From NCBI RefSeq assembly GCF_037038585.1, contig NC_092526.1, positions 36,965,501 through 37,029,500 of the forward strand: a DNA stretch of 64,000 nt, read 5' to 3'. A model generated the notes under the pieces. That model was not told the DNA's origin. It was given only the letters and a program-made list of their open reading frames with translations, and searched no databases. Shown in pieces: positions 40,561 to 53,511 of this stretch (positions within the stretch are counted from its first letter, which is position 1; every line of letters begins with the position of its first letter). The position numbers and the translations under genes were made by a program. This DNA comes from Patagioenas fasciata (taxonomy: Eukaryota > Chordata > Aves > Columbiformes > Columbidae).

Positions 40561-43500
40561 GTACTGTAGTGTCAGTCGCACATTTGACTCACATGTCATA
40601 TCCTTGTGGATTATCAGCCTTGCGAGCTCTTATTTAGATCACTAGGGACTGGATCTCACTAATGCACATTTCTGGGCAGCTACACTAGATTACGGGTCCA
40701 GGGAGGCCACCACCAGCAACCCTGGAAATAGAAAGGAAGAGCTACTTCCCAACGCCCTGTAAGTCTCAGAAAAGCTGTTCAAAAAGGGAAGAGTTCCCAG
40801 TAGCAGCACACAGTGTAATTTATCCAAAGCTCTTCTGAGTTTGCAGTGTCCTGGAAAGCTGAAAAAGCTCTGCAGTGATCACAGACATCTTTCCTACTAT
40901 CTGATGTCACTGGGCCTGTGATTGTCCATTGTCCATGGAAAACGTGGAAGCAAAATGCAGGAAACCAGAGCAGATGTGGCAACGCAGCAGCGTTTACTGC
41001 TCTTTTTCAAAAATGTTTTGGATTTTGAATAAAGGAGTTGGTGTGGGGTTTGTTTTTGTTTTCAACACAACAGAAAGACAGTATATCTGACAGCACAGCA
41101 TTCCTCCATAGGTAAGTACCTCTCTGGGTGTTTCAAATACAGGCATTTTAGTTTGTTCTCCAAAGTGTTCCATTGAAGCGGAAAAAAAAAGAAGAGTCAC
41201 CTTTGGAAACAATCAGGACCAGCCTGTTAAAAGGGCTTCGTTAAGAATCTGATTGCCCTGCATGCACAAAGATGTTAAATTACAAGTAACCAAGGACTAC
41301 TCTTTGGGGATTTTCAGCCTGACCCGACTTTCAAAGACTGTTTGCACATTCTTCTTCCAGACTCTCATTCTAAAAAATGCATTGACAAAGCAGTGGATGT
41401 AAGCTAAACAAGGTGTGCAGCTGAGCTCTGTGAATGGTTTTCAAGAAAGAGTATATCTAGGGTGCATGGTGAAATAGGCTGAGCTAGAAAGAGAGAGACT
41501 GAGGTGACATAAAACATAAGATGTCCATTGAGACTGTATAAAAAGACGATTGAAGATGTTCCCAAAAGATTGATGAGAACGTGTAAGAGCGTTTGGGAAG
41601 ACAAGTTTACGTGAAGTGTCTGTGCATTTGATTTGTCTGGGGGATTTTTTGGTCACAAAGACATTGTTACCTGTATATTGTTCAGCTGAGATCAGTCATA
41701 CCTTGCAATTACAGAGTTTAAAACCTTCTGGAATCATAGTATTTGTCAGCAGTTCAATGAAAGCCAAAAGAAGCTGCGCTGCTCTAGCTCCCGTTTTTAT
41801 GTGAATTAGAAACCAGGAAGGACTTTTGTTCACGTTTCACAAATGTGAAGTCATGGTTGATGTCATGCCAAAGACAGCAGTCTTCGCTAATGATTTTAAT
41901 TAAAACACAGTCAGCATGAAAGGTTCTCTAATATTTCTCTTCCGTATTTTGTCAGAGGTTATTCTGCTTACTCCTTTTGTACTCCTTATCACTAAACCTT
42001 GCTTTTATCCCCAGCATTTTCCCTTTCCAGTTAGTTTTCTCATTCCATTCTCGCTCCTGTGTGCAACATGCACCTCTGTGGAACTAACCGGGTGATTTCA
42101 GCTCCATATTTTGCTCTTTTCCACCTTCAGGCTGGAGACAAGTCATGTCAACAGGGGAGCTCGCGTGTTGTGCTGTGCAGCTCCACCAGCTGCAAAGCAG
42201 TGAGGAAAAGGACCAGATAGAGGGGGTTTCTATTTGTTGCCATCTCTTGGAGACAATAGAGATTTCTGCGGTAGGTGTGCTGACCACTGCGATGGCAGGC
42301 GTAAGGTGAGGAAGGTGGCCAGAAATAGTGACCTGTGGCAGGTCACGAAAGGTTTGTATGAACACTTGCAATTATACCTGAAATTTCTGATGACACGTGC
42401 AGCTTTCCTTGTTAGTTGTCATACAGAGCTCTGAGTAAACAGCTGAGATTTGTGATTTAGTTGTGCTGTTCTGAGTCCACAGTCTGCAGTAAGAATTGAC
42501 TGTGATTCCCCTTCTCCATCCTGGTCTTCTGGAATTGCTGTCTACACCATAGTATTCACATTTTGTACTCAATGCTAGACGGCCAAGTACTCTGGCTGTA
42601 ACTGCCAAGTTAAGGAGGGAAGAGCAGCTGAACGCTAAAGACCACGTTTTGCCTTCTTGCTTTTGAATGTTGCTCATTCACTTCTGAACACGCTACTAAT
42701 TCTATCAGCAAACTGTTAGGTTAGAAATATTTGAAAGGGAGTGCATGACAGCTTTTGCAAACTTCACTTCTCTGTTGAATGTTTGAAAAGTGAAGTCTGC
42801 TGGGGGTAGGAGGGAGAGGGCAGTGTGTGTGTTGACCTGGCATTTGTTTTTCTGGCCACCCCCCTGGCCTTTCTTGCTCTTCAGAGAGTGACAGCTGTTA
42901 GAGAGACCATTGCAATTCCAAGGTGGTTCTCAGCTGGCTGGTACCTTTCCATCTTCAGGGTGTCTTAGGTCAGATTTGAGGTGGGGAGGTTGCTTTTCTC
43001 CAAATGATTTTCAGCAGCTTCTGGAGCAATCTTCACAGGGAATTTATGAAGGATGAGTCGTCTTTAGATAGATACAGCTGAGAGGAAAGGAGGGCCCCTT
43101 TGGAGGGCTGGAGTTTCTCTTTGGTCAGGTTATTTGCTTGAGAGACATTTTTGTCAGTCCTTGAGCAAACAGAGCAAATACCTGGGTTATGCACTCCTCA
43201 GGCTTTGAATACACATATATTACATACCCTCTCTCACTAATCAGCGTGACACATTCCTTTGTTGGCAAACAGCTCCAAAACAAACACAATCAGTTCACTT
43301 AATTAGCAGGTCTGTGGGCTGTGCTTGGCAGGCGCTTTACATCCTGCTCAACAATACAGTGCAACAGTTTGCTGCATTGAATCGGAAGGGTGGGCTCACA
43401 AAGTCATAAGCTTTCTAATGATATTTCCTTTCTGTGGCTTGTCTTAGGAGGTGGCTGTTCTGCACAGAGCTTAGAGAAAGTCGTGATTCAGTAGTGAAAC

Positions 43501-44090
43501 AGTTTCTTTAAAATTGTCCCATTTTTTTGTATGCCTCTTCCAGTCAGTTTGATTCGTCTGTCCCCTGTTTTCCTCTTTTCTGTCTTACCCATATTTATAT
43601 AACATCAGCGTTCTTTGTAAATTTCACAATTTCAGCATCTTTTGGAAGGCCTTTAAATCATGAGACCTGTATTTAAAGGCTCCTGAGTTAATGACACATT
43701 TCATGGAACAAATTGCCAGCTAATGTAAACTTGCACAGCTCTGCTTTTGCTGGAGCTCTGGCAACTTAAACAACCTGAGCATCTACCTCCTGTTTTATTT
43801 CTTGGACTAAATTTGCCCTGGGCTTAAATTTAGCAAATAAACATATAAAAGTATCCTATTATATCACTAATTTTATTTTTACAAGTGTTGTGGAATACAT
43901 TTAAATATCCCTGGTTATAAATTGGCTTGTTAGAGCTATCCTTGCCCATTTGCTTGCAACCAGGCAGTGCCCCTCAAGTTGTTCTGATATTGCTTGCTCT
44001 TCCTTAACGTGGTGGAAAGGTTTCGTTTCTTTCTTGTGAAATTAAAAAAAAGAAGTTAAAAGGAAGTGCCTGTATAGTGGTACTGTTGTC

Positions 44091-44143
44091 TATAATATGT
44101 GGCCATGTTTGTTTTATAATATGTGGCTAAATTTGTTTTATAA
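44091..44143 (+). repeat. 24-bp tandem duplication
   Basis: Two diverged copies of a unit beginning TATAATATGTGG (44091-44114 and 44115-44138) are followed by a partial third (TATAA). It is a small intronic tandem duplication without recognised function. Confidence 0.75.
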
Positions 44144-47100
44144 CCTGGAAGAATTTTAACAAGTTTTAAATCTTAAGGAATACTGAGAAAAATACTATTG
44201 GAACAAGAATAGAATTTTTCATTAAAAAAGGGGTTTGTATCCAATTAGATAATTAAGTAATTACAGTTATGGTTAGGATGATTATATGCTAGCCAGTTAA
44301 TGAAGTTTTGGTCTTGCCTGTGTTTCGGCATCCTAGTGCCTACTTTCACAGGCAATTTGTTGTGTTTTGCTGGTAAAGCTACTTGGTTAAGAACTATTTA
44401 GTCAGTTCCTTGCCTTTTTTGTGGTGACTATAGATGTATGTGAACCACGGAGGGTCGCTCTTTTGTGTTCATATTCATTTATCAAGACTGAACTGCTTTC
44501 GCTTTGCGAAGTTAATTTGTTCTGCAGATCACTTAAGACATGTAGACCTTTTAAGATACAAACCAGAAGACCCAAGTTTAAAATAGACATGCCACAGAAC
44601 AGGCTTGACTATATCAACCAGCTTGGATGCCTCTATAATCTTTGGCCACCATCCTGATAAGAGCCATGAATGTATTTAACTTTACACATAGCAAGAAGTC
44701 TTGCTAAAGGCTCTGAGGCTGTGCTTGGCTTCATGTGATGCCAAAGTCTTTCCAAGGTTACAGCTCACTGTATTATGGGCAAAACCAACTTTGAGCAGTT
44801 GGGAGAATATTAAAGATAGATATTAGATGGAGAGACTAAAATAGTAGAGACACACACAGTATAGAGCATTTCCAGAAAATAACTTGTCACGGCTCGAAAG
44901 CATCACTCAAAGTACATAATTTTCCCTCTTGCTTTGATTAGTTTATTTTACGCTAGTCAGCCTTTCCTCAAGCCCAGTTCTCCTGAGCTGTGCTACTAGT
45001 TTAGTACTTAATTTTTGAAAGAGCTTAGCTTATCACATGTTGATAGTTGGTTCAAAGCACCCTGAAGTGATCTGCTCTGCACTTTCTTTAAAGAAACTGA
45101 GGCACCTAAGTAGATGCTAAGTTCTCTTGATAATTTAATTTCATCTGGATCTGTCAAAACTGGTCAAGATCTTCTGGCCCAAATCTTCTGATTTTTGTCT
45201 GTGCAGGGTAACGTTATCTAGAATGCATGAAAAGAAAGAGATAAAACATACTGGCTTTTTCATCAGGTATTGTATTTGGAGCTGATTAACTTTAGGGTTG
45301 CTTTTACCTGGCTCATGACAGACTGGTGTTAAGTAGAACATTCAGCGTAAAGGCAGAAATTCCAGAATTACCTTAAGAATCTTGTTGGTTGTATACTTAC
45401 CTTATTGTTTTAAATGTTAAGCTCCTTTTTCCATCTTGGGTCCGGGTAGGTGTGTCTTCAGCACTATGGCAGAGCTGTGAAGTCCAGCTGCCCTTTGCCT
45501 TTGTCTTTTATTAAAAGCAACAATCCTGGTTTAATCACAGGCTTCCAAGACTTGAGATTTACAGTAAAATGCAAAATTGTGGAGTCACGCAGTCAAATGA
45601 TGACGGTCGAGGGGCAGTGTGTTAAAGTATTGCATGACTCTGCTTTCAGGTCTTCAACCACTGCTTTGTGAATACAGGGCATTAATAATAGGAGAGGTAG
45701 AGGGGCCAAGCCCAGTGCATGGTGTGGCAGCTGGCAGAGGGATATATATCTGAAGATGTAAACACCTGAATCTGCAGCATCTCAAGTGTCTCCAGGTAGT
45801 GGATCTGCCATGTGTAGGGTTTTTCCCCTTTCCAAAGTGACAGATCTCTGCTAACTGAAGTGTAATTGGGTCAGTTTCAGATTAAACGTTTTAATACTGA
45901 TTTTAGTGTCCCTTTACTGATTTCTTCTGAACTGCTGTGTACAGGCCACGTCACTCGGCTTGGGATCTCTGAACTTAGACAACTTGCAAAGTGTGGTACC
46001 AAGCTGGACAGTCAGTCTTTAGTTCTCCTGCTGGATGCAAGTATGGGAATATACGTAGATAAGCATAGCATAAACACCTGCAGTCACAGCTGGGGGGTAG
46101 CTGAGGACACGCTTCCCTCCTTAATCAGGAGCGACAGGGCGCTGTGAAGAAGGGTCTGGGAGCTGCAGGGTCCCTTTACTCCTGCTTGACCGGTGCGGTA
46201 TCTCAGCCTGCGTACGGAACTGTCACAGGTGGTTAAATCAAGCTGTTCTTCTTGTTTAGCCATGGCCTGTAACAAATTGTTCTGTAGCACCCAAAACAAA
46301 GGCCTGTTCTGTGATTTCTCTGGGTCTAGCTATAGAGGAGGTGACACTGAGGGGGAGGCTGGTGGAGCACTGGTGGTTTTCTGTCCCCTCCGGTGAACCG
46401 CCCGCTTTTCCCCTTGTTTGTGCAGCTTTAGTGTCCCTGACAACTTTGCATGTCTGTTGGATGCAGTCGACTTTGGCAGTGGGTGCTGGCATGACAAGAC
46501 AAGGGGCAAGAGACAGCGCGGACGAGGAAGCACCCAGTGGCAAGCCCTGAGTGTCCGAGCCAGGGCAGGGGCTTTTCCATTCATCCTCCCCCTCAGTCCA
46601 ACCCTCAGTCACCGCCAGCACACAAGCTGGGCCGATGGTTGGCAGTTACAGTTATTTCGGCTGTTTCTGTACCCTCTGGGGCCAGCCCAGGACCCAGCCT
46701 TGCCGTTATGAAGGAGGAGTGTCTTCGAGTTCTGCTGGCATATCAAGGGTAACCCCCATCTGATGAGTAGGTATATGGAAAGGAAAACTGTGATTATGCT
46801 TTGAATCACCACTGGCTCCCTGAACACTGAATTAGTCATTTAGAGTGAATTTCAGACATTGTAACAGTTTGACAGGCTGGGTAGGATGGGCTCTGCTCTT
46901 TTTTCATTTGGCTTTTTTTCCTTCTCAGAGGCAAAATTTTTTCAAAAGCAAGTCTGAAGGATTAGCAGTTTTTCCGTATGGTGTTGAGAAAAACCCCCGG
47001 TGTCTAGTAAAGACAGTAAGTGTGTCATACAAGGCATTATCCTTACAAGCTCCTTATAGGGACAAATCAGTGTCGCATCAGTGCCAACTTTCTTCCATTC

Positions 47101-48323
47101 ATTTACTGCATGGGCGTCCCTCCCTAGGCAGGCTCCTTGCATTGGTTCCTAGGCAACTGGAATAATATTGCTGCACGTGTGTGTCAGGCATTGATTGCCT
47201 TTGGGGCTTTTTTTGTGTTTTAAGTGAACACAGGCTAGCCCGTTCTCTTTGTGTTTCGCTAAAGTCTCGGTGAGTTTTGAAGGGCACATCTGTGATATTC
47301 ACAGCTGAGCAGTTCAGAAATACTTGCAGACAGGCACATGTGCTTAGCAGGGGATGCTGATCATGCTGGAATCCTAGGCCAGGCTTACTTCAGCTACTCC
47401 GGTTTGCTCTTTGGGGGTTTTTAATAGCCAAGTTACAGGGGGCTTAGTATTTTCAATGCTTGGTGAATGTGTAGCATCATCTAAAGCAAACGCAATCAAC
47501 AACACCATTTTTCCATGAGTTTATTCTGCATGGGGAAGAAAGAAAAATAACCTGAAAAGTTCTAGGCAATGAAGGGTTCAGCCCTAAATAAAATCCTTAC
47601 TGAAGTTCCTTTCAAGGGATTACCTGAGCAAATGTGTGCAAGGTCTGGCACAGAGGAAGTGGGTTTTTAAACCACAAAATGAAAGTTAATTTATAAAATT
47701 ACAAGAGAAAGGATGGCGGGTGAATATGGTGCTGCAGCGAGCTCTTTGACCTTCGCAGCTCTTCTAGGAACTCCTGGCTGCCCTTGAGCAAGTCAGTTCA
47801 CCTCTGATTTCCCTTCCCCTTTGTGAAGTGGGTAGGACAATATATCCATCATCCCCTGCTTGTTCCTTCCAGGGACGATCGGCACAGCCCTGAGCTGCTT
47901 TGATTCCCTGCTTGGTGTGTGGCAGCCAGACAGGTCCAGCCCATGTGCGCGGGACGGACGCTGCCCTAACAAACCTTGCTAGTCCCGGCAGCTTCGCCCC
48001 ATCACAGTGATGCTGGTCAGCCTGACAACCTGTAACGTTCCTAGGAAACAAACACAACTGTCTGTCAGATGACATCACTTGATCATCCCTGTTTTATTTT
48101 GCCTGCTTGAGGTGCAAGGTCTTTGAGGCCTCTTTGTGTTGCACCCCCTTCTTTGAGCACCTGATCTTACTCATGGGCACCTAAATCGTGGTGTAGTACG
48201 GAGGGGAAATACAAGTATAATCAATTGGTTGTGCAGAATCTAGAATTGATGGAGCCATAAGCCTGTGAAGTAGACGTGGGAAGCATGAAATCGATTTACC
48301 AGAATTTACAATTTGTCAAATAT

Positions 48324-48480
48324 TCATAGAATCATAGAATCGTTTTGGTTGGAAGAGACCCTTAAGATCATCAAGTCCAACCATGACCTAAATCTAGCAC
48401 TAAACCATGTCCCTAAGAACCTCATGTACAAGTGTTTTAAATACCTCCAGGGATGGTGACTCAACCATTTCCCTGGGCAG
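48324..48480 (-). mobile_element. CR1 LINE fragment (antisense 3' end)
   Basis: It begins with TCATAGAATCATAGAATC, the reverse complement of the CR1 tail repeat, and continues through GGTTGGAAGAGACCCTTAAG, ATCATCAAGTCCAACCATGA and TACCTCCAGGGATGGTGACT to CCCTGGGCAG. About 157 bases are clear. The tail units are better preserved than in the other copies, so this may be the youngest insertion. It is followed by an AT-rich run (48484-48532). Confidence 0.93.
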
Positions 48481-50568
48481 ACTGATATATCTGTATATAT
48501 AGATGTATTGATATGTTGAGATATATATATTTCAAATGCCCAGACTTAATGGGAGATAGCTAACATTGTCATTTCTTCAGCATACGAGGAATGATTTTGT
48601 GCTTTTAGTGTAGAAAGGCTTTTCCTTGTAACTAGTAATGATAATAATAATAAGCGCATTATGTCTGTCTGGCTGTGGAGAGCTTTGCCCTTTTTCCCTT
48701 ATACTTTTCAATGCAGTACAAATTATTTAGAGGATTGAATAATTCTCTGCATTTCTGTTACTCTGCTGTTCAAACAAGTAAAACATCCTGAAAACATAAA
48801 ACACCCCCTATAGTCTCAACAGAAATTGAGTTGGTCAGGAAAGAGGTAAAAAAGAGAGAAAAGACCGAACCAGAGAAGCAGCTATTCCAGATGCCTTCTT
48901 AGTTGGTATGAAAAAAACACGCAACGTTCACCAATTCTTCAAATAATGTTTGAAAAATAGCAAGACGTTAATGTGCAGTATTGCAGTATCATTCATTAAA
49001 GAAGGAAACATTGAAGGCCTGAATGGCTATGGACTCATTAGCTTTTTATAGAAGTCTCACAGAAGATGCAGGGACTTTTTGGCCTCTATCCAAAGTTGGG
49101 ATTCTGAAATAGTACCTGAATTGCGATTTACCTGGGGCAACAACAAGGATTAAGGGAATTAAGGGAAAGATAACTAAGTGATAACACGAGCTTTTTAGAG
49201 ACTGCAAAATGTAATTTTTTGTCCAGAGAAATAAAAGTGGTTTAGAATACGGAGGCTCGTAAACAACAGCAAACTGTGAAACTCACATGTGGAGATAAAA
49301 TTAGATGTCAGGATTAAATAAGAAGGAATTGACTTATAGTATTCTAAGAAGGAATATCATTTTAGTGGAGGTTTTGGTACCACTGGATGGTCAATCAGTT
49401 GACATTTCCAAAGTCAGTTAAGACTGACTGTATTTGATGGGATGAAAAGCAAAGCTGCAGATGGCTTGAGGTGGTACAGCTCTGTCGCTTTAAACGGAGC
49501 AACTTACCCTTTGTGAGAAAAGTTTGTTAGTTTGGTTTTTTTTTCCACTGAGCTTATTCCTGAAACATGAATTCATATTAATTTGCTTTCTCTGCTGATG
49601 GCCTTGGACTGGGGAGAGCAGATGTGCTGTCTCCTCTCTCATCCTGCTGCATCCATTTCAGCAGCAATTTCTGATACGTTTTGTCACCTCCGTGCGTACG
49701 GTGGAGAAATATTGAACAAGCGTAGGGAGTGGCGATGTGAGAGCACAAAATTACACTCTTCATCAATCATTACGCTCTAGCAACTTCCAGGGCACTGTAA
49801 ATTGCTGACTAACAAGGGAGAATTAGCTTGATAAAATCACCATTAGTGCCAGTTCAGAATGATGTCAAGTTTTATAGACGCTGCTGTCGTCTCTGTCTCT
49901 CCCTCATCCATTAGTGTATCTGTTCGTAGAGATCCCAATCCAGCAACGCACATAAGCACATCCCTAATTGTAGGCAGATCAGTAATCCCAAGGAAATGGC
50001 TGGGATATGAGTCCTAAGCATGTGTTTATGTTCTTCACTGGATCAGGGCCATAACACGCTCTGAGCTCAGAAATGATTAATATCTCTGAGCCAGTTTCTT
50101 GATTCAAAACCAGATTTAGACTCGCTAGCTGGACTTAGAAACGTGACAGTCAAGTTTTACTGCAAGAGAGGATAGTAGTTAGTAGATACGTGGCATTAGT
50201 GTCTTCTTCCTTTTCTGACTTGTTATTTGAGTTTTATCAGTTTATGCTAGCTAGAAATGTGCCTCTCTGAACTTCTACGTGGCCTTCTCAAAGCCTTGCA
50301 GTTACTAAAATGTAGACCATGTTGGACTTATGCACAAAACTTAAAGTGCAGCCAGATGAGGAGCAGTTCTTTAAAAGTTACAGGTGAGTTACAGATGCAG
50401 TTAATGTAGCTAATAGATTGTACCAGATTATGGACTTCTCCCAGGATTGCCAGACTGCATGCCAGATACTGCAGTTTGCCTTATGGTTTCCCAGTGTTTG
50501 TGGTTTGTTTCTTCATGTTTTCAATTTTTCTTTGCAGTCTTGAAGACAAGAACCTTGTTTCTAAGAGG

Positions 50569-50599
50569 GAAAACAAAACAAAACAAAACACGCACAAAA
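50569..50599 (+). repeat. AAAAC microsatellite
   Basis: Several consecutive AAAAC units lie in the intron, continuing into A-rich sequence. Confidence 0.85.
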
Positions 50600-51461
50600 A
50601 AAGCTCAAAGCAAACAAGAAAAACCACTAAAGAGATAACAGTGGACACTTAGATACTTATACAGTCATTTGACTAACGTAGCTGTGAAAAAGGAAAAGTG
50701 CGAGGCATTTCAAGACTTCCCACAGAATCACTGGGGTGACCAGTGCCCTTCATTTGTGTTTCAAAATTGCTCTGAAGTTTCATGTTTTGTTGCTTTCATT
50801 ATTTGATTATCCAGCTGGAATCTAAGAGTTTGTACCTCTGCCACTGTCATCCTTCTATTTTTTTCATTTAGTTACAAAGCTGTAGTGACTGAACTCGTCC
50901 CTACAGATAGTTATTTGCATTGAAAGGCTGAGAATGTCCAGCTGTTCAGTTGTAGCCCACTCCATGATCACCAGATGTTCTGTTGCTCCACAGCCATCGG
51001 GAACTGGGGCTTGATCTGCTGTGACATTACCTCCATTGTCTCAGAGTGCCCCAAAAGTAATCCAGTCATCTTGCTTGAGCAGTTGATTTGTTTGAAGTCA
51101 TAATATCATGTTTGAGAACAGAATAGCACAGCTTTGAATGCCAGAAGCTATATTGTGTTGATCTAGTCCAATCTTCCACAGGATACAGAGCAGAAATTAT
51201 CGCCTACCTCTGTTTCATTTTTGTAGAATGACTTCTTGTACTGCTGTTGAAGTGGACTGTACATTACTCTTTCCAGAACAGCTCACCACTGGAACTTCAA
51301 TGAGGAAAATGTCATATCTTGGCTGTTGCAAATGCTGAAATATATCTCAATGAAAATGAATCTTGCTACTCTTCATTTACAAACCAAAGCAGCAAATCAG
51401 TTTTTCATAAAACAATATTGATGTCTATTCTGTGATAGACAGGAATACTAGTTAATAAGAA

Positions 51462-51523
51462 GATAAGTTGGACTTGATGATCCTGAGGGTCTCTTCCAAC
51501 TGAAATGATTCTATGAGTCTATA
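51462..51523 (+). mobile_element. CR1 LINE fragment (sense 3' end, short)
   Basis: AGATAAGTTGGACTTGATGA, GATCCTGAGGGTCTCTTCCA and a terminal ATTCTATGAGTCTAT match the last 60 or so bases of a CR1 element in the sense direction. It is a heavily truncated copy and lies about 290 bases upstream of the terminal coding exon. Confidence 0.85.
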
Positions 51524-51814
51524 AGTATTAATCCTTCTAAAAAATTCTGTCTGTGAAGCAGAAGTGCTGGGACAGTTTCTCAGCAACTGCAAATGTCTGC
51601 AAGTGAACTTATTTTGATGGTGTTGAGTGGCTTCCCACCAGCAGAAGTGTGGGCAAGCCGGTTTCTTTTACAGCTCCGCTCTTCTGAAACATAGTGCTCT
51701 TTGAGCTACCAGAACTGTTTGAAGGAATGTCCGCTGCCCACAATCCATGTGAAGTCCATTGCATGCTCTGGTCCTATTTTGTCATTCAGTTTTGACACTG
51801 ATTTGTGTTTGCAG

Positions 51815-51992
51815 GTGTGAAAGCTGTGGTGCTGTCTTCCACTCTGAGTGCAAAGTGAAGGCGGTACCATGCCCCAGGTGCGTGCGTAAAGAATTGCAGA
51901 AGAAGCAGAAATCCTTCTGGAGGCAACTGAATATGGACGAAAACTTTGAAGAGTCTTGCAACATGTTTGAGTTGTCATATCAGAACACTTGA
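51815..51992 (+). CDS. PLEKHM3: PLEKHM3 terminal coding exon E (last zinc cluster, C-terminus and stop)
   Basis: The last coding exon follows TTGTGTTTGCAG (ending 51814). Its first base completes the arginine codon from 40559-40560, and it runs to TGA at 51990-51992. It encodes fragment residues 189-246. Cysteines at 189, 192, 200, 207 and 210 and His197 form CESC, HSEC and CPRC, the RING/FYVE-like zinc pattern that closes the RH domain. A basic stretch ([17 protein letters not shown]) and an acidic tail ending MFELSYQNT follow. This tail is the main reason for choosing PLEKHM3 over PLEKHM1. All expected metal ligands are present and there is no disruption, so the gene looks intact. The 3'UTR begins directly after the stop in the same exon. 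Confidence 0.93.
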
Positions 51993-52310
51993 GTTCCAGC
52001 TGCCAGCTCAAGCAACTTCTCAGCTTAGCCAGGCAGAAATCTTTTTGCAAAATAATATCTGACCTTCTTCATCTGTGAATAGCAGCTGCCAAAGTGGCCG
52101 TAAAGCCTTGTTGGCTTTGAAATACCAATGCCTAAATTGCATCTTGCATTGAAGTCTAGCTGCTGGCTCTCATACAATATGTGGTTTACTTGAAATGCTT
52201 TAGGTCCAGCTAATTAAGCACCCAACTTTTTCTTTTCCACCTCTGGAGAAGACTTTTCCTCGAGGCAGAAAATATTTGCTTCCATGGCCATGTTATTTTT
52301 TATGTTGTTC

Positions 52311-52356
52311 ATTTAGAATTGATGAATCATCTACTTATTTATGTGTATTATTTATT
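52311..52356 (+). promoter_or_regulatory. AU-rich element in the 3'UTR
   Basis: Three ATTTA pentamers lie within 46 bases (52311, 52337 and 52350). The last sits inside TTATTTATT at 52348-52356, a full UUAUUUA(U/A)(U/A) nonamer. Such elements in 3'UTRs recruit RNA-binding proteins that control mRNA decay. Position, about 320 bases after the stop codon, supports the reading; function is inferred. Confidence 0.45.
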
Positions 52357-53505
52357 TCTTATTAGCCTTGGCAGAGCTTCTGGTGAGGTGTTTCACAGAA
52401 CCCAATAGGGCAGGAATTGTTTTAAACCCACCTGCTCCTGATGTGGACACGTCATTCCATTTCCTCATGTTTCCAGAGAGCTTTTTTTAAAGGATTAATG
52501 CATTTACATGTCACTACTCTCTGAGGAAAGAAAAGTCTCTCCCATCAAACCTTAATCAGGGTGCTTAAAACATAAGATGCTGAATAATTCCTTCAGCGAT
52601 GTTTATACATTTATAACCACTTCAGCGAACTCTTTCGTACAGAGATAAGCAGGGGACTTGCTACTGGTTTTGTTCAGGCTGGGTCACTGAAGTCCATTGA
52701 GTTTTATGCTGGTTATTCTTGATGTTTGTGAGGCCACATCCTCATCTCCAGTAACATGAGTTTGGTTCTGACCTCCTGCTGGTCTCAACGTTTCAAAATA
52801 TTTTTAAGTGTCCGCATTGGTTTTGGTTTTATTTTGTGAAGTTTACTTTAAATGTGTCTTTAACGTGAACCTGTTAGACTGATAGTCAGGGAAGTCATCT
52901 TACCCACATTAGTCAGAAAATACCTCCAATACTGTGAAACACTAATTTGCTGTGCTCATGTGCAATTTGTGTCCTGCGTTCTCTGTGAGCTCTAAGGGAT
53001 TTTTTACTTGTGTTGTCACTTAAGTGGTGGAAAGTGAAGTTCCTCAAGGTATGGTTCTGCTCCACACACCTGGAACCCAGGGAAGTATTAAACACAGTGA
53101 ATTACATATTTCATGAAAGGGGACTACGTGATGGATTTAACTGGGGAGCCGTGTGTTGTCACTGACCGTATGTTTGATTCATTGTGGCTTCACCTCCAGT
53201 GGGCACCGGGAGATCCTGCTCCCTCCAGTCCACATTCTCAACTCTTTCTCCAGACCCTGCAGTAATGTATGACATCCATATGAAAACTTTTGCATATATA
53301 TACACATCTATATACAGAAAGCAAATATGGTTTCAGGAGAAAAAAGCCAGTCGCATGCATGTGTATGTTTCCTCTCTTCTCACATAGGTTTGTGAAAATG
53401 CAGAATACTGATCTTTGCTTCCTTATATAATCTGCAGGCTGTTGTATTCAAGGCAGAAAGCAGTTGTGATCATTGAAGCACCTCACTAATTGCTGAAGTA
53501 TTTTA

Positions 53506-53511
53506 AATAAA
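53506..53511 (+). terminator. Possible proximal poly(A) signal
   Basis: AATAAA about 1.5 kb after the PLEKHM3 stop codon, the first canonical hexamer of the 3'UTR. The downstream sequence has no clear GT-rich element, so use is uncertain. Confidence 0.25.

Larger units (their letters stand above)
40561..51814 (+). other. PLEKHM3: PLEKHM3 intron between exons D and E (11,254 nt)
   Basis: The intron starts GTACTG and ends TTTGCAG. It contains a 24-bp tandem duplication (44091-44143), a moderately GC-rich stretch at about 46100-46760 where many overlapping spurious ORFs fall, an antisense CR1 fragment (48324-48480) followed by an AT-rich run, an AAAAC microsatellite (50569-50599), and a sense CR1 3' end (51462-51523) only about 290 bases before exon E. 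No gene or RNA was recognised inside. Confidence 0.85.

Noticed and set aside
40430..40645. Methionine-initiated ORF within and beyond exon D
   Set aside because: The methionine-like start is a GTG (internal valine), and the frame past 40560 is intron after a GT donor.
46100..46760. Many overlapping ORFs on both strands
   Set aside because: This stretch is simply richer in GC, which lowers stop-codon frequency. No frame shows a domain.
7206..51992. Gene could be PLEKHM1 rather than PLEKHM3
   Set aside because: The RH domains are similar, but the C-terminal tail ending FELSYQNT and the close overall agreement fit PLEKHM3. A protein alignment would settle it.
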